Source: Synechococcaceae bacterium WB8_1B_136 (lineage in GTDB: Bacteria > Cyanobacteriota > Cyanobacteriia > PCC-6307 > Cyanobiaceae). Taken from it: a stretch of DNA of 5,490 nt. The stretch lies in the NCBI GenBank assembly GCA_010029175.1, contig RGNC01000139.1, positions 1 to 5,490 on the forward strand, given 5' to 3'. How positions within the stretch are numbered: position 1 is the first letter of the stretch; each line of letters begins with the position of its first letter. This document shows positions 1 to 4,594 of this stretch, piece by piece. The notes under the pieces are model-generated. The model saw only the letters and a program-made list of their open reading frames with translations. It did no database searches and was not told where the DNA came from. The position numbers and the translations under genes were made by a program.

Positions 1-828
1 CATGCCGGCCAGGTTGCCATCCGGCCCCACCACCACCACCGGCGCGTCCGGGTCCAGCTCCAGGGCTGTGGCCTGGGCCCTGCCGCAGCGCCAGCCCGCC
101 AGATCCGCCTCCGCCAGCTGATGGCGTGGCAGCTCGGCCAGGGCCTCGAGGGGGTTCAGCAGCAGGGGGGGCGGGGCCTGCTCCAGCTGCTCCAGTTCCA
201 GGGCCTGCTCCAGGCTGAAGCCCAGGGCCGCGGTGCGCCGCAGGCGGGCCAGGCAGCCGCCGCAGCCGAGGCTCTCACCCAGATCGCGGGCCAGGGCGCG
301 GATGTAGGTGCCGGCGGAGCAGGTCACCGCCAGCTCCAGCTGGCCGCAGCTGGCATCCCAGCCCAGCAGCTCCAGCCGGTGGATGGTCACGGGCCGGGGG
401 GGCAGCGCCAGCTGTTCCCCCCGACGCACCCGGGTGTAGGCCCGCTCGCCGGCCACATGCACGGCCGACACCTGCGGCGGCCGCTGCTGGATGGCCCCGC
501 GGAACGGCTCCAGGGCCCGCTCCAGCTGATCGGCCGTGAGCGATGGCACGGCGCGCTGTTCCAGCGGCTCTCCGGCCAGGTCGTCGGTGCTGGTGATCAC
601 CCCCAGCTGCACCACCCCTCGGTAGGCCTTGTCGCCCTCGAGATAGGGGAGCAGCCGTGTGGCGCTGCCCACCGCGATCGGCAGCACGCCGGTCACGGCT
701 GGATCCAGGGTGCCGCCATGGCCCACCCGCCGCAGGCCATAGGCCCGACGCACCCGGCTCACGCAGCCGTGGGAGGTGATTCCCGCGGGCTTGTCGAGCA
801 CCAGGAACCCGCAGGGTTCAGCCGCCAT
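1..828 (-). CDS. truB: tRNA pseudouridine(55) synthase TruB, C-terminus cut by window edge
   Basis: TruB converts U55 in the T-loop of elongator tRNAs to pseudouridine in the cytoplasm. The minus strand reads open from the ATG at 828-826 to base 1 (276 codons, no stop), so only the last part of a protein usually about 300 residues long is missing. Near the N-terminus is the substrate-binding stretch GFLVLDKPAGITSH (residues 7-20). The catalytic loop VGHGGTLDPAVTGVLP follows at 35-50, with the catalytic aspartate at D42 in GTLDP. Further on are the conserved KAYRG (67-71), QRPPQVSAV (115-123) and the late motif SAGTYIRALARDLG (171-184), all diagnostic of TruB rather than RluA- or TruA-type enzymes. 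The residues after about 235 fit the start of a PUA-like C-terminal region. The ATG is chosen because the family begins a few residues before the GFLVLDKP motif; only a weak AGG lies upstream. It is divergent from the VUT gene. Confidence 0.95.
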   Translation of the reverse strand, partial: MAAEPCGFLVLDKPAGITSHGCVSRVRRAYGLRRVGHGGTLDPAVTGVLPIAVGSATRLLPYLEGDKAYRGVVQLGVITSTDDLAGEPLEQRAVPSLTADQLERALEPFRGAIQQRPPQVSAVHVAGERAYTRVRRGEQLALPPRPVTIHRLELLGWDASCGQLELAVTCSAGTYIRALARDLGESLGCGGCLARLRRTAALGFSLEQALELEQLEQAPPPLLLNPLEALAELPRHQLAEADLAGWRCGRAQATALELDPDAPVVVVGPDGNLAGM

Positions 829-930
829 TCGTGTTGCCTGCGCTGTCTGGGCACTGTTGCATCCACCCCCTGGCCCCTGGCACGACCCGCTGCGCACGCC
901 AACCTGCAGCAGCCCCCGCCTCCTTTCCGC
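829..930. promoter_or_regulatory. Divergent intergenic region between truB and the VUT gene
   Basis: About 100 bases separate the truB ATG from the most plausible VUT start. Because the two genes point away from each other, promoters for both should lie here or just inside the flanking genes. I see no convincing -35/-10 pair or Shine-Dalgarno sequence on either strand. The plus strand stays open through this region in the VUT frame, but its translation is rich in Cys, Pro and Ala and does not look like family sequence. Confidence 0.35.
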
Positions 931-1593
931 TTGGGTCTGCAGCAGCGCCGCGATCTGGCCTTCCTGGTGTTGGCCGGCCTGTTCCTCGGCACCATGGGGA
1001 TGCTCAACATCCTCGGCCTCACCCGCTTCCTCCAGCTGGGGTCGATCGGCTCCTGGCCCGTGGTGGTGGCGGTGGGGGCACTGCCCTATCCGCTCACGTT
1101 TCTCTGCACCGACCTGATCAGCGAGATCTGGGGGGAGGAGCAAGCCAGCCTGCCGGGGGTGGCCGGCGCGCCCGAAACCACCTTCTTTGAGCTGCGGCGG
1201 CTGGCCTTCGGCGCCGTGGGGGCCTCGATGGTGGCCTATTTGGCGGCCCAGTTCACCGATGTGCGGCTGTTCCATTTCTGGAAGCGGCTCACGGCCGGCC
1301 GGGCCCTGTGGCTGCGCAACAACGGGTCCACCCTGGTGAGCCAGCTGGTGGACACCAGCGCGGTGGTGCTGATCAGCCACTACGGCGCCCATGTGCTGCC
1401 GGTGCGGCCCGGGGAGCCCGTGCTGCCGCAGTTGTTCGGCTTCATCGCCAGCGGCTACCTGTTCAAGGCCGTGGCGGCCCTGGCGGACACGCTGCCCTTC
1501 TATGCCCTCACTGCCTGGTTGCGTCGCTGGCTGGAGGTGCCGGGGGCCGGGGCGGAACTGGACGCCGCCAGCGGACCAGCCGCCCTGCCCTGA
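931..1593 (+). CDS. VUT family (YhhQ/DUF165) membrane protein, putative queuosine precursor transporter, lacking one helix
   Basis: This is an inner-membrane protein of the Vut_1/DUF165 family; E. coli YhhQ of this family imports the queuosine precursors preQ0/preQ1. Counting from TTG 931 (220 residues), hydrophobic segments lie at about 8-30, 43-66, 91-112, 134-152 and 167-200. Recognisable family blocks are TFLCTDLISEIWG (56-68), SMVAYLAAQFTDVRLFHFWK (99-118), LRNNGSTLVSQLVDT (128-142) and a final GYLFKAVAALADTLPFY (175-191). Between ISEIWG and the AFGAVGASM helix there are only about 22-24 residues. E. coli YhhQ, from memory, has about 49 there, including a full transmembrane helix, so one helix seems missing in frame. 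The start is uncertain: the reading frame is open far upstream, with an ATG at 718 inside antisense truB. TTG 931 (or GTG 967, ATG 994) best fits the family N-terminus, but none has a clear ribosome binding site. The substrate is inferred from the family only. Confidence 0.8.
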   Translation: MGLQQRRDLAFLVLAGLFLGTMGMLNILGLTRFLQLGSIGSWPVVVAVGALPYPLTFLCTDLISEIWGEEQASLPGVAGAPETTFFELRRLAFGAVGASMVAYLAAQFTDVRLFHFWKRLTAGRALWLRNNGSTLVSQLVDTSAVVLISHYGAHVLPVRPGEPVLPQLFGFIASGYLFKAVAALADTLPFYALTAWLRRWLEVPGAGAELDAASGPAALP

Positions 1594-1609
1594 GACCTAC
1601 GGTGCGGGC

Positions 1610-2359
1610 ATGACCACCCTTCCCCTGCTTGATCCGCCTCGCTTCCTGGCGGATGGGTTCGATCTCTCGGCCCAGCTGGCCCGCTACCTGGATCTCGGCC
1701 TCGAGGAGCTGGCGGAGCGGCTGGCCACCAGCACCGACGACCTGGCGGCCATGCACCCCGGCGCCTTCGACCCGGAACGGGCTGGCGCCTTCTACGAAGA
1801 CAGCGTGGGTACCGGCCATCTGCTGGAGCTCGCGGCCTGGCACCTGGGGAGTGCCGACTACATCGCCGACACCCTGCGGCTGCAGGAGCGCTTCGCCCGC
1901 GGCCACGTGCTGGATTTCGGCGGCGGCATCGGCAGCCATGCCCTGGCGGCGGCGGCCCTGCCCCAGGTGGAGGCGGTGTGGTTCGTGGATCTGAACCCCC
2001 ACAACCGCGCCTTTGTGGCGGAGCGAGCCCGGCAACTGGGGCTGGCCGATCGCCTGCGCTGCTTCCGCGACCTCGACGAAGCGCAGCTCCCCCAGCGTTT
2101 CGACACGGTGGTGTGCCTGGATGTGCTGGAACACCTGGCCGATCCCGCTGCCCAGCTGGAGACGTTCGAGCGGCGCCTGCAGCCGCAGGGGATCGCGCTG
2201 CTGAACTGGTATTTCTTCAAGGGCTTCAACGGCGAATACCCCTTCCACTTCGATGAACCCGAGCTGGTGGAGCGCTTCTTCCGCACGCTCCAGAGCCGCT
2301 TCCTCGAGGTGTTCCATCCCTATCTGATCACCACCCGCGCCTACCGGCCCCTGGGTTGA
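1610..2359 (+). CDS. Class I SAM-dependent methyltransferase, substrate unknown
   Basis: The gene encodes a 249-residue soluble protein with a Rossmann-type methyltransferase core in the middle. Motif I is HVLDFGGGIGSHALAAA (99-115), the glycine-rich loop that binds S-adenosylmethionine. The acidic residue at the end of strand 2 is D127 in VWFVDLNPHNR, and the motif IV region is FDTVVCLDVLEHL (164-176), as in many Methyltransf_11/23-type enzymes. About 95 residues precede the core and are mostly helical (AQLARYLDLGLEELAERL), perhaps a substrate-side cap. The C-terminus has an aromatic stretch, WYFFKGFNGEYPFHF (200-214). No motif tells me the substrate. The ATG at 1610 follows the VUT stop by 16 bases, so the two are probably cotranscribed; no strong Shine-Dalgarno precedes it. 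The reading frame is also open upstream inside the VUT gene, but the ATG gives a sensible N-terminus. It converges on rpmA. Confidence 0.85.
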   Translation: MTTLPLLDPPRFLADGFDLSAQLARYLDLGLEELAERLATSTDDLAAMHPGAFDPERAGAFYEDSVGTGHLLELAAWHLGSADYIADTLRLQERFARGHVLDFGGGIGSHALAAAALPQVEAVWFVDLNPHNRAFVAERARQLGLADRLRCFRDLDEAQLPQRFDTVVCLDVLEHLADPAAQLETFERRLQPQGIALLNWYFFKGFNGEYPFHFDEPELVERFFRTLQSRFLEVFHPYLITTRAYRPLG

Positions 2360-2387
2360 TCCGCTGGGGTGATCGGGCTCGGCCATG

Positions 2388-2414
2388 AAAAAAGCCGGCG
2401 GTCATCCCGCCGGC
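2388..2414 (-). terminator. Intrinsic terminator of the rplU-rpmA operon
   Basis: On the minus strand a perfect 8-bp GC stem (GCCGGCGG/CCGCCGGC, plus 2394-2401 with 2407-2414, 5-base loop) is followed directly by six T residues (plus-strand A run 2388-2393). This is a textbook rho-independent terminator placed 45 bases past the rpmA stop. On the plus strand the hairpin is followed by CCCTGG with no T run, so it should not terminate the convergent methyltransferase transcript efficiently. Confidence 0.88.
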
Positions 2415-2430
2415 CCTGGTGGTGCTGCTG

Positions 2431-2448
2431 GGGCCGTAGCAACGGCCC
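2431..2448. repeat. Second perfect hairpin between rpmA and its terminator
   Basis: GGGCCGT (2431-2437) and ACGGCCC (2442-2448) form a 7-bp perfect inverted repeat with a 4-base loop (AGCA). It lies in the rpmA 3' untranslated region, upstream of the T-tailed terminator. It has no T run on either strand, so alone it is not a canonical terminator. It may protect the 3' end of the message or slow the polymerase. Confidence 0.5.
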
Positions 2449-2459
2449 TGGAAAGCGGT

Positions 2460-2723
2460 TCAGCCAACGGCGATGTTGATGCGCTTGCGGGTGCGCAGGC
2501 CGCGCTTGATCGTGTCGAAGCTCACCACGCCATCGGTGAGGGCGAACAGGGTGTCGTCGGAGCCGCGGCCCACGTTCAGGCCCGCCAGCACGGAGGTGCC
2601 GCGCTGGCGGATCAGGATCGAGCCGGCGGTCACGGTTTCGCCGCCGTAGCGCTTCACGCCCAGGCGCTTGGAGTTGGAATCGCGGCCGTTGCGGGTGGAG
2701 CCGGTGCCTTTCTTGTGGGCCAT
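2460..2723 (-). CDS. rpmA: 50S ribosomal protein L27 (bL27)
   Basis: L27 is a bacterial large-subunit protein whose flexible N-terminus reaches toward the peptidyl transferase centre. The 87-residue protein has the full usual length. It starts with the hallmark MAHKKGTGSTRNGRDS (1-16), followed by KRLGVKRYGGETVTAGSILI (19-38), RQRGTSVLAGLNVGRG (39-54), then DDTLFAL. There is no Firmicute-type N-terminal propeptide that would need cleavage. The C-terminus is basic (IKRGLRTRKRINI), as in other cyanobacteria. It lies 43 bases downstream of rplU in the same direction, the standard bacterial pairing. The bases just before its ATG contain no Shine-Dalgarno sequence (they include a T6 run at 2737-2732), so initiation probably depends on an open leader or on coupling to rplU. 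Confidence 0.97.
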   Translation of the reverse strand: MAHKKGTGSTRNGRDSNSKRLGVKRYGGETVTAGSILIRQRGTSVLAGLNVGRGSDDTLFALTDGVVSFDTIKRGLRTRKRINIAVG

Positions 2724-2766
2724 GGTTCAGTAAAAAACAGGTGGAACGGATCGCTGCTGGGAGAGG

Positions 2767-3120
2767 TCAGCCGAGGGCCTTGCCGCCGACGCTGATCGAC
2801 TTGACCATCACGCGGGTGAGTTCCTGGCGATGGCCGTTCTTGCGGCGGGTCTTCTTCTTGGGGCGCATCTTGTAGACGATCACCTTCGGGCCGCGGCGAT
2901 GGGCCAGCACCTGCAGCTCAACGGTGGCGCCCTTCACGTAGGGCTGGCCCACGTTGGCGGCCTTGCCGTCGTTCACCAGCAGCACGTTCTCCAGGGTCAC
3001 GGTGCTGTCCACGTCGGCGTGGATGCGGTCCAGGTCGTAGTAGCGGTTGGGCTGCACCCAGAACTGCGAACCGGAGGTTTCGACAATCGCGTAGGGGCCG
3101 GCGGGGGTGGCTGTACTCAT
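2767..3120 (-). CDS. rplU: 50S ribosomal protein L21 (bL21)
   Basis: L21 binds 23S rRNA in the large subunit. The 117-residue product has normal length for a cyanobacterial L21. The first block YAIVETSGSQFWVQPNRYYD (10-29) is the family signature near the N-terminus. VLLVNDGKAANVGQPYVKGA (47-66) follows, then the basic rRNA-binding segment VYKMRPKKKTRRKNGHRQ (82-99). The ATG at 3120-3118 places a short, variable STATPAGP stretch before the conserved start. It is the first gene of the rplU-rpmA operon and is divergent from kaiA. No clear Shine-Dalgarno sequence is visible; the leader contains inverted repeats listed separately. Confidence 0.97.
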   Translation of the reverse strand: MSTATPAGPYAIVETSGSQFWVQPNRYYDLDRIHADVDSTVTLENVLLVNDGKAANVGQPYVKGATVELQVLAHRRGPKVIVYKMRPKKKTRRKNGHRQELTRVMVKSISVGGKALG

Positions 3121-3141
3121 GGAGATACTTGGCGTGGACAG

Positions 3142-3174
3142 GCTGACGGGCGGATGTGAGGGGGGAGCCTCAGC
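3142..3174 (-). promoter_or_regulatory. Inverted repeats in the rplU leader (two competing stems)
   Basis: In the rplU mRNA leader TGAGG can pair with CCTCA (plus 3157-3172, 5-bp stem, 6-base loop). Alternatively GCTGA (plus 3174-3170) can pair with TCAGC (plus 3146-3142). The two stems share bases and exclude each other. Ribosomal protein leaders are often autoregulated, but I do not recognise a known L21 leader class here, and the stems are short. Confidence 0.25.
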
Positions 3175-3227
3175 TTCCGGTCCTCGTCATTTCGGCCTGC
3201 CGCACGGCAATCGAAAGACAAACAATG

Positions 3228-3257
3228 ATCTTGCCCTTTCGGCGCGCTGATCGTCAA
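3228..3257 (-). promoter_or_regulatory. Possible sigma70-type promoter for rplU-rpmA
   Basis: On the minus strand TTGACG (3257-3252) matches five of six bases of the -35 consensus. It is followed after 18 bases by CAAGAT (3233-3228), which keeps three of six -10 bases including the essential A2 and T6. It would give a 5' untranslated leader of about 100 bases before the rplU ATG. The -35 match is good and the -10 mediocre, so this is a candidate only. Confidence 0.4.
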
Positions 3258-3292
3258 CACTGTGGGCGTCGCCAAGGGCCTCGTCTCGGCAC

Positions 3293-4165
3293 ATGTCCCA
3301 GCCGGCTCTCACGATCGCCTCGCTGCTGTCGGATCCGCGCCTCGAGCGGGGCTGCCGCCAGTGGCTGAAGGGTGGTCGCTATCAGCTCGAAGACCTTGGC
3401 TCCCTGGCCGATCCGGTGCAGGAGCTGGAACGGCGCCGCGATGCCTTCGACGTGGTGCTGCTGCAGCAGGGGGCCTACCTCCCCGAGGTCTACGAGGGGC
3501 TGTGCCGGCAGGGGCTGCTGCTGCCGGCCGTGGTGGTGGGCGAGGTGAGCGGCCGGGTGGAGTACCACGAAGCCGAGGTGCATCTCCCCCAGGACCAGCT
3601 GGAGCAGATCACCTACAGCATCGATGCGGCGGTGTCGCGCTTTCTGCGGCGCGGTCAGCAGAGCAATGGCGCGGCGCCGGCCTCCGGCCCTTCGCCCGCC
3701 ACCCCGGAGGGCTGGCGACTCCCCAACCGGCTCCAGGGGCGCCTGGGCTATCTGGGGGTGTTCTACAAGCGGGACCCCTCACTGTTCCTGCGCAACCTGC
3801 CCCAGGGGGAGCGGGAGGAGCTGCTGGCGTCGCTGGAGCGCAGCTACCGCGATCTGCTGATCAGCTACTTCAAGGACCCGGCGGCCGCCAACCAGGCGAT
3901 CGAGAGCTTTGTGCACTCGGCCTTCTTCTGCGATTTGCCCATCAACAAGGTGGTGGAGATTCACGTGGATCTCATTGACGGTTTCTGGAAGCAGCTCAAG
4001 CTGGAGGGGCACAAAAATGACTTTCTCCAGGACTACCGCCTGGCGCTGCTCGATGTGTTGGCCCATCTCTGCGAGATGTACCGCCGCTCGGTGCCGCCCG
4101 ATCTCCCCCTCTCGCGAAGAGCGGACGACGTTTCCATGCAAGATCTCAACCCGGAGGTGATCTAG
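3293..4165 (+). CDS. kaiA: Circadian clock protein KaiA
   Basis: KaiA stimulates KaiC autophosphorylation by holding the KaiC C-terminal A-loops out. The 290-residue protein has both domains. The N-terminal pseudo-receiver covers about 1-117 (RYQLEDL, DVVLLQQGAYLP, LPAVVVGEVSG, ending in ITYSIDAAVSRFLRR). An Ala/Pro/Ser/Gly linker spans about 121-142. The conserved C-terminal four-helix dimerisation and KaiC-binding domain covers about 145-270, with GRLGYLGVFYKRDPSLFLRN (149-168), SYFKDPAAANQAIESFVHSAFF, NKVVEIHVDLIDGFWKQL, and DYRLALLDVLAHLCEMYRRS ending at 266. S. elongatus KaiA stops just after this point, so residues of about 271-290 are an extra tail. The ATG 3293 is the only good start near the domain edge. 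It is first in a kaiABC unit and its stop abuts the kaiB ATG. KaiA is reduced or absent in Prochlorococcus, which makes its presence here informative. Confidence 0.97.
   Translation: MSQPALTIASLLSDPRLERGCRQWLKGGRYQLEDLGSLADPVQELERRRDAFDVVLLQQGAYLPEVYEGLCRQGLLLPAVVVGEVSGRVEYHEAEVHLPQDQLEQITYSIDAAVSRFLRRGQQSNGAAPASGPSPATPEGWRLPNRLQGRLGYLGVFYKRDPSLFLRNLPQGEREELLASLERSYRDLLISYFKDPAAANQAIESFVHSAFFCDLPINKVVEIHVDLIDGFWKQLKLEGHKNDFLQDYRLALLDVLAHLCEMYRRSVPPDLPLSRRADDVSMQDLNPEVI
4153..4160 (+). promoter_or_regulatory. Strong Shine-Dalgarno sequence of kaiB inside the kaiA 3' end
   Basis: GGAGGTGA is complementary to the full anti-Shine-Dalgarno end of 16S rRNA and lies five bases before the kaiB ATG (4166). 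It is encoded within the last kaiA codons (Pro-Glu-Val-Ile-stop). It fixes the kaiB start and points to high, possibly coupled, kaiB translation. No other gene in the window has a site of this strength. Confidence 0.9.
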
Positions 4166-4540
4166 ATGAGCCCTCGTAGAACCTACATCCTCAAGCTCTA
4201 TGTGGCAGGGAACACGCCCAATTCGATGCGGGCTCTCAAGACCCTGCGCAATATCCTCGACACCGAGTTCAAAGGGGTCTATGCGCTGAAAGTGATCGAC
4301 GTGCTCAAGAATCCCCAACTGGCCGAAGAGGACAAGATTCTGGCCACCCCCACCCTGGCCAAGATCCTGCCGCCACCGGTTCGTCGGATCATCGGCGACC
4401 TCTCCGACCGTGAGCGCGTGCTGATCGGCCTGGATCTCCTCTACGAGGAGCTCAATGATGAGGCCCTCGCCCAGCCCTTCGACGACGACGGCGACCCCGG
4501 CCCTGCCGATGGCGTCGCCGCCAACGCGCGCACACCCTGA
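4166..4540 (+). CDS. kaiB: Circadian clock protein KaiB with extended C-terminal tail
   Basis: KaiB is the fold-switching clock protein. In its thioredoxin-like form it binds the CI ring of phosphorylated KaiC, captures KaiA, and helps control the output kinases SasA and CikA. Residues 1-96 are nearly identical to the S. elongatus protein: TYILKLYVAGNTPNSMRALK (6-25), VYALKVIDVLKNPQLAEEDK, ILATPTLAKILPPPVRRIIG, and VLIGLDLLYEEL. The positions tied to fold switching and tetramer stability (Y7, G88, D90, Y93 here) are all kept. The protein is 124 residues against about 102 in S. elongatus. The extra tail after LLYEEL is acidic then Gly/Ala/Pro-rich (AQPFDDDGDPGPADG) and probably disordered. Longer KaiB tails are also known in marine Synechococcus. 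The start follows the kaiA stop with no gap and has a near-perfect ribosome binding site. Confidence 0.97.
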   Translation: MSPRRTYILKLYVAGNTPNSMRALKTLRNILDTEFKGVYALKVIDVLKNPQLAEEDKILATPTLAKILPPPVRRIIGDLSDRERVLIGLDLLYEELNDEALAQPFDDDGDPGPADGVAANARTP

Positions 4541-4594
4541 CCGCTGCCAGCACCCCCGTTCCCCAGACCCTCTCACCCAAGGCCCACTCGATCC

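Larger units (their letters stand above)
3121..3292. promoter_or_regulatory. Divergent intergenic region between rplU and kaiA
   Basis: These 172 bases carry the start signals for the rplU-rpmA operon (minus) and the kai operon (plus). The stretch around 3210-3260 is less GC-rich than its surroundings (for example AAAGACAAACAATGATC), as expected for a promoter. A minus-strand sigma70-like pair is listed separately. On the plus strand I find only weak candidates (TTGCCC at 3231-3236 with AACACT at 3256-3261), not good enough to call. The kaiA ATG is preceded by AAGGG at 3274-3278, rather far (14 bases) from the start. No obvious operator was identified. Confidence 0.55.

Noticed and set aside
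26..40. CCACCACCACCACC run as a microsatellite or regulatory repeat
   Set aside because: It encodes four valines in a hydrophobic strand of TruB in frame, so it is explained by coding sequence.
121..930. Upstream extension of the VUT reading frame as a much longer plus-strand protein (up to 490 residues)
   Set aside because: The first 236 codons lie antisense to truB, which shows clear catalytic motifs. The translation is low-complexity Gln/Gly/Ala/His sequence, typical of a shadow frame in GC-rich DNA.
1508..2386. 292-residue minus-strand open frame opposite the VUT 3' end and the methyltransferase
   Set aside because: The plus strand has SAM-binding motifs and membrane family motifs. The antisense product has no recognisable domain and spans a gene junction, so it is a shadow of codon bias.
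2732..2760. T6 run on the minus strand between rplU and rpmA as a terminator
   Set aside because: No stable GC hairpin precedes the T run, and rplU-rpmA are normally cotranscribed.
2385..2795. 136-residue plus-strand frame across rpmA
   Set aside because: It starts in the terminator hairpin and reads antisense to L27 and the rplU end; its Ala/Gly/His-rich product has no family features.
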